Of a DNA stretch of 64,000 bases, positions 46,601 to 58,674 are shown in pieces. The translations under genes and the position numbers were made by a program. Position 1 is the first letter of the stretch. Each line of letters opens with the position of its first letter. Origin of the DNA: Dasyornis broadbenti (lineage: Eukaryota > Chordata > Aves > Passeriformes > Dasyornithidae); NCBI GenBank assembly GCA_013397935.1, contig VZRN01002991.1, positions 1,008,644 through 1,072,643 on the forward strand, given 5' to 3'. Under the pieces are notes generated by a model. That model did not search any database and was not told where the DNA came from. It saw nothing but the letters and a program-made list of their open reading frames with translations.

Positions 46601-49039
46601 ATTCACTCCCGTGTCTCACCTGATATGATCAATGGCGCTACAAGTGCTCGTTTTCCTCTTGTCCACTAATGACCAGCATTAAATGCTCAGCTTATCACTG
46701 CGTGATAAAAGTCACACAGGAGTCTCTCTGTTTTCTGGTGAGAGAAGCCACGACAGAGCACAATATATTCCATTTTACTGCACCCGTGACCAGCTCACAA
46801 CCAAGCACTGCAACCTCACTACTCACCAAGCACAGGTGCACCTCCAACATGTTGTTTTAAATCAGCCAGAGAGTCAATACCCTGGGAATCCATGGGATTT
46901 CTAAGACACTGGAGAAGAACTTGGAGAATTTTCAAGTTGTACACATCTCCAGGCTCTTCTGCAACTGATGCTGAGTGCATCCAGCTCACGCCATAGGATC
47001 CCCGCCATGCTGCGATCTGCAGCGCAGCACTAAATGCAGTCCTCTCCAACAGCGAGCTCTGGGACACTCATAAGAAAAATTGACCATATCTGTCCAAAAT
47101 GCAATTAAGAAACTCCTGCCACAGGGGCAGAACCTCTCAGCCTTCATTTACCATTTCGTGGTTTCACAATTACACTAAGTCAAGACATCCCTTCACCAAA
47201 CTGGTTTGAGTGAAAAGCTACGTAGCGCTACCCGGTGTGTTGGATCACTAGCCTGTCTCCAGCTCTTTCCAGAGCTGCAGTAAGAGCACAATTCCTAGTC
47301 TTCCTCATCTTCCAAAGACTAGAAAAGTCCTTAGATCAAAACCACAACAAATTATAGCAGCCACCATCACCACAGCTGAATGTGTAAGCCACTCATGCAA
47401 TGATTGTGTGTGAGTTGTCTGCACATGTGAATTTTCATTTTGTGGATAAGAAGACAAGGAGAAGCTGTAAAGTGAAAGGTTTTTTGTTTGATCCAGTAAA
47501 GGTCTGCATGCACTCTCCAATCCCTCACTCCCACATAAACCCAATTCTCTCTTGTTGGACTTTACTGCAGTTACAGCCAGAATTTCCTTTTTGCCTCATT
47601 AGCCAGAGCAGTGGCTTGTTTTAAAGCTTTGCTAACACTTCCTTCCTTCTCCCCATCCATAATTCTCCATCAGACATCATCACAGTTCAGTGAGAAAATA
47701 ATGAAGAATAACGTGCTTTCGACAGTTTGCTGAGACTGCTTGCTCTGCTAGTCTCAATTTTGCTTTTTGTTAATTCCTGAAACACTTCAGCCAGGCAACA
47801 TCTACTCTGCAGCAGGAAGCAACTCTCATGGATTCACAGAATCCAAGGTCTGTTTCCACAGAGCAGCAGAGGGAGATGCTGTAGTGGATCTGGCAGTTCT
47901 GATCCTTGGAATTCACACTGGCCATGTCTCTGCTCCATGTGGATACACTTGAACACGTGCATGAATATGGAGCTGAGGGCTCCTCAGACACTTACCAGCA
48001 TCTGTGGCACAGAGCCACAAGCTATGAAAAGAGCCTAAAGATCCCACATGCTTGGGAAGAAATACACCATGAAGTCAACCATCAATGCACACAGCTTATT
48101 CCTTCCCCACCACCATTCCTGCAAAGAAATCCTTCAGTCACTGTGGCCAATAAAGCAGTGACATTTCGAAGTAGCCACATGCCAGATTAAGCAACACTTT
48201 TGTTTGTCTTTTGGCTCCAAAAGTGTCAACACAAGCTGATCTTACAGCCCCAGACACACTAGACCTCCTGTGCCATTTATATGGCAACAAACAGAGAGCA
48301 GAGTCTTATGTTCTCATCCCTCAACTTTCAGTGCCTGGGCTGGCTCCTTGCTCTGCCCAGGCTCAAAACCAACGTTGTCTGCAGCAAACACAGAACTCGA
48401 GGCCGCCTGGGCTGTGGTGCATCACTGTCTCTCACTCAGAACAGTGTTTCCATGAGTTACAAGCTGGGGTAAATGAGAGGGATCACAACACAACAAACAC
48501 CAGTAGGTCACCCTAAATTCAGAAATTTTTCTCCATGTTCCCAGCCACCGTCATCAGACACCTTATCCTTCAATGTATAGACACTTTTCAACCTGCAGAC
48601 CAAGAGCCCCCGGGAATCCTGAGATGATTCTACAAAGGGTAATTAAGAAAAGTGAGTCTGTTGTTAACGGACTTAAATTAGCTCTGTGGGGATCCACATA
48701 CTCACTGAAAAGGTTTTCTTTTAATAAGAGAAAAAGAAGGTTTACATGGACATGGACTGCACAAAGAGTTCATTCTCCAGGATGGCAGAAGTCAGTCTGA
48801 GACACCTTCTTGGTGTCTCTCCTGCACACAACCCATCCTTGCACTCTGTCCGCACGCACTGCTGACCAGCTTTGTATGTGGTGACCTCCTGCTATGCTGT
48901 TTTACATAAGCTCAACCCATAAGAACCAAAATCCAACAGCGAAAGATCACTGGACTGAGATGTAAACAGAAGAAAACTTCTTTCCCAAAACTAGTGTTCA
49001 TAAAACTGAAAACAAACTAACCGGGAGACAGCTGCTGTA
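43673..49039. other. Unique non-coding stretch, no gene seen
   Basis: No gene is supported. A weak SINE-like (MIR-type) echo occurs at 44486-44620, with 'aactctgccactgatt' and later 'cacatctgcagagtgag', but spacing and identity are poor. A perfect 9-bp inverted repeat sits at 45013-45037. GC-richer patches near 45770-46010 and 46400-46560 hold long overlapping frames on both strands without domain similarity. An A-run lies near 45148-45158. Confidence 0.5.
45013..45037. repeat. Perfect 9-bp inverted repeat with a 7-base loop
   Basis: AGATGAGGT at 45013-45021 and its exact complement ACCTCATCT at 45029-45037 flank the loop CGTTGTA. It could form a small hairpin in DNA or RNA. The stem is too short for a microRNA precursor. 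Confidence 0.7.
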
Positions 49040-49760
49040 ACACTGTATCACTGATCAAATATTACAGCATGCTCGCTCCGAAGAGAAGCCCCGTGTCTCG
49101 CCACATGTGCCCAGTCCTCTCTAAACTTCATTAAAGTCTAGTAAAAAATAAATAAGATAAATATCATTTGCATGTATTATACGAATTAGAAGAGCTTGCC
49201 AGATGGGGAGCTCTCCTCCAGCAGGGCCGTTGTTTTCCAGGAGAGGAAAGCACTGGCACTCCCCAGCTGTTTGGGGCCCGCGATGTTCCCACTCCTAGAA
49301 AACCATCGCCCCTGGCTTCTCCCTGTAATTAGTTCGTGCTAATACCCTTGGCTGGGCTGTGGAAAAGTCACATTCTGAAAGCTCACCCTTGCGAACAGCT
49401 GTACTCGGGAGACTAAACGTCACCACTCCAAGCTGTCAGCCAATTCATCTCCAGTGAAAGTCAGCCGGGCCATAAATTGGGAGTTCTTTATCTCAGGACA
49501 GCAGACTGAGCGGGGCTTTAATTGCTGAGCTATGCTAATGAGCCTTGTTTGTGACACAAGGTGCTTCATGGTGGCTCTGTTTGAAAACACGGAGTTGTCA
49601 CCCCCCGAGGGCACACACAATCAGCTTAAAGCCGCGGCCGTCTGGATACAGAAAAGAAATCGTGTACGGGTCCCCTCAGCATGGCACCTTATCAAAGGCA
49701 TCATTAACAGCTGCTTCGTGGAGTGGCAGGAGCCTCTCCTGGGTCAGCTTAGTTCAGATC
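49040..49760. other. Candidate conserved regulatory block with a small CpG cluster
   Basis: This block changes texture twice. It starts AT-rich with an octamer-like ATTTGCAT at 49166-49173 and 'attatacgaattag', continues with 'ctgtaattagttcgtgctaat', 'gggctttaattgctgagcta' and 'tgctaatgagcc', and ends in a CpG-bearing part with 'gccgcggccg' at 49631-49640, then 'aaatcgtgtacggg'. CpG kept here stands out in a CpG-poor window. No repeat is recognised inside. Minus- and plus-strand open frames of 60-96 codons exist but carry no domain pattern. It may be an enhancer, a promoter of an unannotated non-coding RNA, or a conserved element. Confidence 0.38.
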
Positions 49761-49791
49761 GCTCCTATTCTTTCCTGCCTTCTCGGTTTGT

Positions 49792-49819
49792 TCTTTTTTT
49801 TATTTTTTTTTTCCCCCCC
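49792..49819. repeat. T-rich tract ending in a C-run
   Basis: T-runs interrupted by one A, followed by seven C. Similar T-then-C junctions occur at 812-829 and about 5570-5585. It is low complexity only and makes a spurious phenylalanine-rich frame. Confidence 0.85.
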
Positions 49820-50110
49820 TAAATCGTGAGTTCTGTATGCATCTCTGTCAAATCATCTGCAGAGGAACAAAAAGATATCGAGAATTTAGTGTTTCCTCAC
49901 AGATAAGAGCTGTGTCTGGTTTTAAAAGGAATTAAAATTAAACAAATCATGCCCAGGGAAAAGCAAAGAGACAAAAGAATAACAACTAAAGACTTTCGTG
50001 CTGGCTTCTTGAGTCAAGCTCTACTTCAGCCTGGATTTCACTTTGTTCCTTTTGGATTAGGGGCTGCACAAATGAAAAGTCTTCTTTTAACATTCATATT
50101 TTGGAAAATC

Positions 50111-50279
50111 ATCAGAGAATCGCAGAATTGTATGGGCTGGGAGGGATCTTAAAAATCACTTCCTTTCAACCCCACTGCCATGGTTAGGCAACCCTGTGCT
50201 AGATCAGGTTACTGAGAGCCCCACTCAGCCTGGTCTTCAACATCGCCAGGGATGAGGAGTCCACAACCTCCCTGGGCAA
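50111..50279 (-). mobile_element. CR1 LINE fragment, 3' end, antisense
   Basis: On the plus strand: 'atcagagaatcgcagaattg', 'tatgggctgggagggatctt', 'aaaaatcact', 'caaccccactgccatgg', 'ctagatcaggtt', 'actcagcctggtcttcaaca', 'gccagggatgagga' and 'tccacaacctccctgggcaa'. This is the complement of the CR1 3' end and is a somewhat diverged copy. The match ends sharply after 'ctgggcaa', where the usual 'cctgttcc' would follow. It is truncated and non-coding. Confidence 0.92.
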
Positions 50280-50554
50280 ATAATAGCCCAGGTGGACACG
50301 AGGCTACAGGTTTCCTTGTCCAGATATCAAATGCTGTTTCATTTGCCCCATTAACGACGAGGCTTGCTTGCCACAGAAAGCCCAAGCCACATTTCCATGG
50401 GTAAGGCCAGTGCTCAACACCTTTAAAAATCATTAGTACTTAAATGTGGCATTATTATTCTTATGGTACTACCCAGGGAGGCGTGCAGGCATTGCAGACC
50501 CCATGTGCCAGACACTACAAATACCCATTTCCCCAGTCCCTGTGATCGTTTAAC

Positions 50555-50693
50555 CTGGGGGCCCAGCCTCGCATACACTCACACACTTGAGTAACCACCA
50601 GCATCTCATGGCCCTACTGAAACCAACACAACTGATGAATTGAATGAAATCAGTAATTACCCATGTGCTTAATTATTTGCAGAACTGGGGGCT
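50555..50693. repeat. Old palindromic amniote repeat, copy A
   Basis: The copy opens with 'ctgggggcccagcctcgcat', continues through 'cacttgagtaacc', 'ctactgaaaccaacacaact' and 'acccatgtgcttaatt', and closes with 'tatttgcagaactgggggct'. Start and end are approximate inverted complements of each other. The unit pattern ('ggggcccgatcctgcaaa ... acttgagtaa' mirrored around a 'cattgaaatcaatg' centre) is one I recognise as widespread in turtles, crocodilians and birds. I do not have a dependable family name; a non-autonomous DNA transposon is likely from the inverted ends. Confidence 0.5.
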
Positions 50694-50783
50694 AAGTGCT
50701 TCATTTTTAGCTTTACGCTTGAAAATATTGGTTCTAATCTAGTGTGCCTCACTCCGCTCTCAATCCCACAAGGAACAGCGCGG

Positions 50784-50900
50784 TCTGGCCTAATTAAGCA
50801 AAAGCACTTAACGAAGTGTTTAACTTTAAACATGTGAACAAACCCATTGACTGAACACTGCATTGCTTGGGTTGGCTCAGCCCCTTGCAGGATGGGGCCC
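50784..50900. repeat. Old palindromic amniote repeat, copy B
   Basis: The copy reads 'tctggcctaattaagcaaaa', 'gcacttaacgaagtgtttaa', 'ctttaaacatgtgaaca', 'acccattgactgaaca' and ends 'ccttgcaggatggggccc'. This follows the same family pattern as copy A: 'AAGCACTTAAGCA', 'TTAACTTTAAGCATGTGA', a 'CCCATTGA' centre and a 'TTGCAGGATCGGGGCC' end. It is better preserved on its left half. The two copies are 90 bases apart. Confidence 0.55.
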
Positions 50901-53879
50901 TTCAGCCCAGGAATTAGGGGAACATAAGTGAGGGTGGGGAGCACGACTCACACCCCAAACCTGACCAAGGCCACATGCTCAGGGTGTTGGACACCCCAGG
51001 GCTCCCCTGGCTGCTGTCCAGCAGTGTGCTGGGTGAGCCAGGAGCTCCGGCAGGGCTGAGGGTCCTCCAATGTGTCCCCTGCTCCCGTCCTGGATGGCAT
51101 CCAAGCCTTCCCGTGGAAGGGGGCGCACAGAGGCAGCGCTGGGATTTCAAGAGAAGCTGCAAATGTTCTCTGTAATTAACTGAGTGGAAGTCTTCATGCT
51201 CAAAAGCACATCCCTCATTTAACACCGGCCACAGCTCCCACTCTGCAGCAGAGGAACGGCTGAGCCCTGCTGCAGCACGGACGTCCCCAGGGACTGGAGC
51301 AGAGGGGACCTCCCTCACTGCCAGACTGGGAGAGACATAGGCCAGGGCTGGGGGCTGCAGAGGGGATTTGCAGCCAGAACCCTTCTGCACCTCTGCTTTC
51401 ACCTCTGTTATTTGCCAGGCTGTACCTGGATCAGGACACGTGAATAAGGAGACCCAGCACTCCCCAGGCTGCCTGGGATGAAGCCTCCAACCGTGGCTTG
51501 CTTCTTACAAGCCCAAATTTTAGGCCCTTTAGGACACAAAATAATGATAACACACTCCCTGGAAAAAAAAATATCCCCTTGGGCCTGTGTAAAATTAGCA
51601 GTGTGCTGGCTGTCCCACTTTCGCTGCTGCTATGTGGGGCAGCCTGGCTTATTAATACACCGGACTCATTTCAAGATCCTTTGCTTTCCCCCTTGCAGAG
51701 GGAGCCTGGAGGCAGCCAGAGTGCTTCTCCAAAGGCGCCCCTCTCACCCTGACAGACAAAGCCTCCTGCACTACACCTGGCAAGGTGGCAGGAGAGGACA
51801 GGGCAAGGTGGAGGAGCTGCAGGCTGCCCTGGTGTCGCAGAGGAGGAAGAGGAGGGATGTGCCCTTTGCTGGCACAAGACACCCCCCAGCAATAAGGGTG
51901 AAGCTGTGCTTGGACTCTCCAAGGGGGAGAGGATAAACCACAGGTGCTCTCCACCCTTCAGAGCCTCTGGCAGCAGCCTGGCAATGCAGCAGGGACTTCA
52001 ATGCCCCTCCTGGAAGGAGCTGTCCCTCTGTCCTACACACCTGGAAACAAAGCACGGCTTAACAGAAACACTTCTTGAAAGTGACATCATTACCATAATT
52101 CAATATTAGTATAAAATACAACCTCTACCCAGGAGCTGAGAGGAGATTGGTCCCTTGAGACCTGTTATCTGCCCAGGTAAAAACCTCCTGACAGGACTCC
52201 TCAGGATAAGGGAATTTCAGAGCTGTTGTGAGATTTCTTCCAGTGTGGAAGAAAAATCCCACCTAAACTGCAAGGAGAAACCTGGGAAGAAGAGAAAAGG
52301 GGAGGTGACTCCCAGGCACATCTACAAGAGATGTGACCGCACTTATTAGAGCCATTCAAGGAGAAGGAGCCTCATCTAGAAGAACAAAGTTTTCAGAAAT
52401 AAGGTTTTTCATAATGCCACGCAGCCTGCTCTTTCACTCCAAGCTACGATCTGCTCCAGCACTGTTTTATCTCACACTGTTCACAGTGAATGTTGTGAGA
52501 CTCCGATCCTGAGGCAGCTTCCCTGGTAAATACTGATTTAACCTCAGCTCAAACAAAACCTCACTAAATTAGTACTAGATCTGACTCAGATATGGAGCAC
52601 AAAAACAATGTATGAAGAGAGAGACAGGAAAGATCTGGGGGAAGATGATGTTGTATACCCTACACAAGTGGAGCATATAAACTGCCTTTGCCTCACACAG
52701 CCTCAAGAGCCAAGCCTAAGAATCAAATACATTTCAGCAAACAAAAATCTGCTGGAATGGCACTGTTTTTCTCTGTGCAGGTCTTTTTTTCTCCCACGGG
52801 GACAGCAAGTTGTGTTGCTTGCTTTTTATTTTTTTTTTTTCTTTCCACGAGGTATATTATTCCATTTAAGTGCTCATGTGTGTTTATTAATAGAGCAAAA
52901 ATGAGTGAACGAGGAGCTGCTCTGGGGAGGCTGAAAGCCTGCACTGGAGCAATGAATCAGAGGAGAAAATCCATTTAGGAAAATGCTCATTTTCAGACGA
53001 GTTCCCTTCACGTTTATTTTCCTCTACACCCCAAATGTAATCAGAGCCAGCGACATGCCAGTCCCACAGCACCACGTACACGTGAGCCGCCCCACAATGC
53101 ACCCTCCCCACCCCCCCAGCAGGACCCTCCAGCTGCATCTGTGCTGCAAAACAATCAGAGAGCGACCAACAGCAGCTCCAGCGTGCTGGGAAGCAACAAA
53201 TGGACACTGGAAACATTTAGAAAGCATCCCTCACTCGACATGACCTGAGTCAGGCCATAGAGGACCCACTGTAGCCCTGGCACCATCACAGCTCTTGCTG
53301 CCATGCAGTGGATGGCAGAGACGAGATCTGAGATGATTCTGGCCATCCACAAGGTTTCCTGTATCCACAGGTGAGCCCCAGGGCTGCAAAGGCCTGCTGG
53401 GCTGGTGGGGACAGTTCACTGCTCCTTGCAACTGCTCTGCAGAGGCACAGGTGCCATCACCGCTCGCTCCAGAGCAGGGAGAGGGTCCTGCTGTGCGCAG
53501 CGCTGCTGGCAAACCCAGAGGAAGGACATGAAGAAATGAACACACGAAAAACAGACACAAAAGTGGGCACAATTCCCAAAGCAGTGGGAAAGCAGGTCCT
53601 CACAGCTGGCCTTGAAGAGGGAGTCAGAAGAAGGCGAGGCACAGAGGGAAGATGTGCCAGCAAAGGTCACCAGAGATGGAAAGCACACATTGTTCATTTG
53701 CTAATGAAAGGTGCTTAGTAATGTGAGAAGAAATATTTCAAGAGCAGCTCATCACTTACCATAGCCCCCCCAGCTCTGGCAGTGACACCTGAACTCCTGC
53801 TACCTGGGCACCGCAAAGCTCCCTGAGGACACCAAGGGTCAAATGTATTTTATTCATTTACTGTTTCCAAAGGGGATTG
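50901..53879. other. Unique stretch with GC-rich patches, no gene called
   Basis: Parts 50940-51400 and 51690-52050 are locally GC-rich and hold frames of 152 codons (51478-51936, plus) and 162 codons (50914-51402, minus), with others overlapping on the opposite strand. None shows a domain, signal peptide or repeat pattern. A T-run near 52829-52841 and a C-run near 53107-53118 are low complexity. These could be diverged exons or old GC-rich repeats; nothing in the sequence supports either strongly. Confidence 0.45.
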
Positions 53880-54300
53880 TTATTTACGTGCTGTCAGAAT
53901 CCGTACTCGGCAGTTTCAGCTCTCTCTTGGCTTTGCTAAAATAATTTCCCAGCCAGTGGGAGGCTGCTGCTGGATTCAGCAGAGCCAGGACAGTCTCTGA
54001 TGTGGCCGTATCCCCCAGCAAACCCCGGCACCAAACCCCTGTGTTTACACTATCGCCGTTTCTGTGCTCGCTCAAACGAGATTAGCTGACTTCAGACAGT
54101 GCCTAATGAAAGCTGAGTTTTTCCATGCCAGCATTCGCCTTTCCAGCCTGAAAACACACGGCTGGAAGATTGGCTTGGCATTGAGGCTGCAGCATGTGAC
54201 TGTTTAATGAAGGAGGCCTATGAACTGCAGGACTAATGCACACAGGCGCAAAAGCAGCTCCCCGACGTGACTCGCTTCACTGGAGTGGAAGGATTTTTTT
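53880..54300. other. Candidate conserved non-coding element
   Basis: Non-repetitive sequence with many retained CpG and homeodomain-type cores: 'ttatttacgtgctgtcag', 'atccgtactcggcag', 'actatcgccgtttctg', 'aacgagattagctgac', 'gtgcctaatgaaag', 'gactgtttaatgaagg', 'ggactaatgcac' and 'gacgtgactcgc'. The block ends at a T-rich tract at 54294-54314. The mixture of CpG and TAAT cores is what many developmental enhancers show, but no alignment backs it. Confidence 0.33.
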
Positions 54301-54314
54301 TTTATTTTTTTTTC
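54294..54314. repeat. T-rich tract
   Basis: Two T-runs separated by one A. This is low complexity only; it marks the right edge of the conserved-looking block at 53880. Confidence 0.8.
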
Positions 54315-57300
54315 GTGATTAAGGCCCACTGCGGGGAAACAAACCTATTCTTGGCTCTTTCACAGCCCTAGCAGGCGATTGTGAGCAAATTCTATAACCA
54401 TGTTCTACCTTAGGAGAACCCCGCCATAACAAGGAGATAAAAACGCCCTTTCTCACAGGAGGATGCAGCAGGTTCAGGTATTAGCAGGATGAATATCACA
54501 GCAATGCTTGTAAAGCGTAAAGACTAAAATTGGAGCAAGCCCTGCAGTGTTGGCTTTGAAAGCCTGCGTGGAATCGCTGGATCACAGTGGTCTTTTGGAT
54601 CTCTGAGCAACACCTGCAGCAAATGTGGCTTCACTGCTTCCCTCCTCCCTGCCATCCCACCCAACAGCAGCCTGCTTGGAAAACATCAGGAAGGAGAAGG
54701 CGGCAAGCAGAGCAGCTGTTGCATGGCTGGGTGTCAATAAGCATTTCGTGCCCACGCAGGGCACCAAGGGACAGGTTTTCCCTCACTCCCGCGTTCAGGT
54801 GCTACACTACTGGCTGGGCTGTGGCTGCTCCTGCAGAAGGACAGAGGGCACCTTGCTCCCGAGCCGCCTCTTTCCCCTCCTTTAACATTTAGGAGGAAAT
54901 AAATTGAAGAGACTGAGGTGCTCGGGCACCAACGTGGCAGGAAAAGTGTCTTTTTCCCATTTTTTCTTCAGTATTTTCATACTTACGCCAACAGATATTA
55001 CATTTGACCTAAAGGTGTTGTATTGTCCAAAGGCTGAAGGCAGTCCCTGCAGCAGCAGGGATTTCCTTGGACCCTGGCATGGGCAGGCAGTGCCAAACCC
55101 CTTCAGTCCCAGTAACGAGGAGTGTCAGGCACCACTCAATCTCCTGGACACTCCCAACAGTTTGCGTCACCTATCTCTAATTTGTTTCTGAAAGGAGCAG
55201 TGAATTAACATTTTCTACCTGCTGTTGCTGGAGACAGTCACAAACAAACAAGAAGAGAAAATGACTGGACAACAGTAAAACTGGAGCTGCCCTGAGGAGC
55301 TGCAGCCCCAGCCCACAAGCAGACTGTGCTGTTTCAGTGAAAACAATGTAAAGTCAACTCTGTCCAGTTCACACAGTTCCATAGTTGATGTCACAGGGTA
55401 CCAAGTGTAACATTTGTGCAAAAGTTTTCACTGCTCTCCCATCATTCTGATTCAGAAATATCGTCCTGTGCGCTTTAAACTGCTTCATACAGGTAGGCTT
55501 TTTCTGGCCTATTGCTACATCTCTCTCCTCCCTGTTTATACACATTATCTCCTGGTTTTCCACGGAGCAAGTAAAAGCCAACCCAGATTTTCATATTTCA
55601 CACACCATTGTTTTGGGGGTTTTTCTCTTTTTTTTTCTGAATGAACCACTTCAGGACTCCCACTGTCCTAGGATTTGCTTTTTGGGTTTGTTTTTATGGG
55701 TTTTTTTTTGCAGCCACAGAACAAAAATATTGTGGTTACATATAAAAAGCAGGGCTTTCCAGTGCTGAGAGCCACAGGAAGAGAGGAGGGCAGAGCTTGG
55801 CCGCAGCCACAATCACAGCCAACGTGCTTCAAACCATGCTCAACTCACTGCCAACGTGGGCAGCCTCTGTGTTTGCTCTCTGTGTCCCCAGGAACTCAAC
55901 AACCGAGTTATGGTAGCAGGAGAATAGTTTGAACAACAACTGGTTGTTATGGAATGGTCCTCACTGGAAAGGGGAGAGGGGCACCTGCCCCGGACCAACG
56001 GGAGCAGCGCGGTTGGACAGGCAGCCAGACTTCCCGACACTGCTCCAGACTCACTGCTCCTTTTCCCTAAATGCAGGTTGATTTCTGACCTTCAACCACT
56101 TGATGGGCTTCCCTGGAGTATCCTGCGCGGTTTCCATGGAAGTCTGCTCTTTACAATGATACAAAAATGTGTCTGATCTCTTCCTCACCTGCTAGCAAAC
56201 ACTGGAGAAAAACAACTGAAGCCTGGATGAGAAAATATTTCAGCTGTTTTGCAAAGACAAAGAATGCTGTATTGAAGCCTCTTAAAGATCCAACCCACGG
56301 TCTTTTTCTCATGATGAAGAATATTTAACAAAACAAACTCCTTCAAGTAGATGCAGCCGCCTGTATCTAGCGAGCAAGAGGTATAAAGCCTGCTCTCAGA
56401 TGGCATTTCTGGCAGCATTTAATAAAATCCCAAGATTTGGGTGCTGTTTGCCACACCATAGAGTGTTTCCAGGAGTGGATCTGTCCAAACAGCAGATTAA
56501 AGATGGGCTGGATTTTTTAAACGTCCCTGTCCCGTTCAAAAAAATCTTGAAATGCTGAAAGTGTGGTTACGTTTTTCCTGATGTGAATCTGAGAGGATAT
56601 GGGGGGGAAAAGGGAGACAGAATGAGCCAGTAGAGAAGCACAGTGAAAACCAGCAACACCGCCTAGACAGTCCAGCATGGATTATACAGTTATGGATTTA
56701 TACATTAAAATATTGGCATGGTGTCACTGGCAAAATTGATCCATGGTAAGTCAAAGACACCATGCATTCATGTAAGTCCCAGAATTTAAGAACAATTAAC
56801 TTTACTTCTATTTGCTTCATTTCATGGTAACTTGGACCCTCACATACCACTCTATTTCAAAGTGCATTGAACATTTTTGAATTTCAGTGTTATGACGTTC
56901 TGTGACATTGCTGAACAACAATGCAGCAGCTCTGAATGCTTTCTTAAAAAGGACTCCTGGCGATTTAAAAAACTCCATTAATTAGGAGTAACCTTGTTCT
57001 GGGAAGGATTTCCCCTCTCCCTTCATTTGCAGGCAGTGCTGTTGCAGCAACATTTCTCCACACCACAGCCATGGCCATGACCAAAACAACTGTTTAAATG
57101 AAACCATCTGGATTCCGTACGGGTGAATTTATTGCTGTGAGGTTTTCATGAGTGGCAGCACAAAGTACCTAGAGAAGGGTGAAACCTGGCAAAACATGTC
57201 GGAATGGTGACATTTTAAAAATTTCTCACAAATTCTGGGGGAAAGAAATCAGAAATGGCAAAAGAAGAGGTTTCAGATGTTTTATTGCAACAAGGCCAAG

Positions 57301-58531
57301 ACACTCGAGCTTTATAGCTCTGATGCCTACAGCTGCTGAAACAGCACTAAGAAGCATTTTGAAGTAACCAGAAGGTTTTAAAACTGTTGTTCAAATACTG
57401 ACGAATTCCGTGTATTTGAAACACTTCCATTTCAGTAAAAGCTTACAAGTACAGTTTTCAAAGGGTACATTTTGCTTCCAATACTCAAGGTAGTACATAT
57501 CGAGGCTCTCAGGAGCATCATAAATTTAGAGAAAAATCCAACCAAATCACAGCACTGTTCATTTTTTATTATCATTGCTATATTTTAACCTTACATAAAA
57601 TCAGTTCTATAATGTTGCTTTTCAGTAGCATGCACTTTCAATTTTTATAAGATCTGGAAGTTAAACTTAGAGAAAAGTTGTCCATTAGTTTGGACACAAC
57701 AGTGTTTATTTGTATTCTATTTATCTCAGAAGGGAAGAGCATTCATATTCATCCACAAAGCTATAATAATTTGGTACCAGGAAAATCTGCTGAGACAACC
57801 AAAGATAAACCCTCCAGAAATCTGAATGGTAGAGGAATCTTCTCACATTTGAACATACTTATGAACAGATAGTTTTGCCCACGTAACAAAAGTGGAATGT
57901 GACAAAGACTATGGGTCTTTGTGTCTCAATTTTCTCAATAAAATCATTATAAAAATGAATAAATAAGGATAAAAGTAGCAGGAAACTTCTCATTAATTTC
58001 AGTGGAATCAGGATATAATGAGCTTGTCTTCTTAAAGGATCAGGATCCAGGGGCATACTGGAAATCTGCATTTACATTTGTGCATGTTCCTTTACATCCT
58101 CTCAGTGGCCTATAACATCAATTGCTCTGCCTATTCAGAAAATGGGATTTAAATATTTTTAAATCAGTTTTTCTCTTTGTCTCATCTCTACATTCTCGAT
58201 GTCCTCACCTGTCTCTGCTCCTACTTTCAAGTCCTTATAAAGCAACGCCTTTTCTGATCTCCTTCCCCAGCAGTAAAAGTTCCTTGTCACCCGTCTTTTC
58301 CACCACTAGTAAGTATGTCCTTGGCTATCTGCATGCCAGCCATGGTTTGAAATGCAAACATATCCATTTTTCCCTCCAGCTCTGGCTCTGTCTTTGCAAA
58401 CCTTGCTTTTTCCATGAAAGTTTCATAAACAAAATTCCATGACACTGAACCATACCTTATTTTAATTAGTCTGCTACTGGAATGGACCAAAATATCTACT
58501 TTTTCATTTCTCCAGCAGGGATACAACAGTG
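54315..58531. other. Unique non-coding stretch, no gene seen
   Basis: About 4.2 kb. GC-richer parts near 54600-54870 and 55790-56050 hold overlapping short frames on both strands without recognisable domains. T-runs lie near 55631-55637 and 55702-55710. Around 57980-58000 the segment 'ttaatttcagtggaatcagg' faintly recalls the centre of an old amniote repeat but cannot be extended. Nothing else was recognised before the CR1 at 58532. Confidence 0.5.
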
Positions 58532-58674
58532 CCTAAACTTGAAGTGTTCAAGGCCAGGTTGGACGGGGCTTGGAGCAGCCTGGGTCAATGGGAGGTGTCT
58601 CTGCCCATGGCAGGGGGGTGGAATGGGATGAGCCTTAACGTCCCTTCCAGCCCAACCATCCTGTGACTCTGTGT
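58532..58674 (+). mobile_element. CR1 LINE fragment, 3' end
   Basis: CR1 sense order is clear: 'cttgaagtgttcaaggcca', 'ggttggacggggcttgga', 'gcagcctgggtcaatggg', 'aggtgtctctgcccatgg', 'caggggggtggaatgggatg', 'agccttaacgtcccttcca' and 'gcccaaccatcctgtgac', ending in the terminal repeat near 58673. It is 5'-truncated to about 140 bases. It opens a repeat-dense stretch up to about 60.95 kb. Confidence 0.93.

Noticed and set aside
50914..51936. Frames of 162 (minus) and 152 (plus) codons as exons
   Set aside because: They lie in GC-rich DNA with several competing frames; no family resemblance and no convincing splice context.
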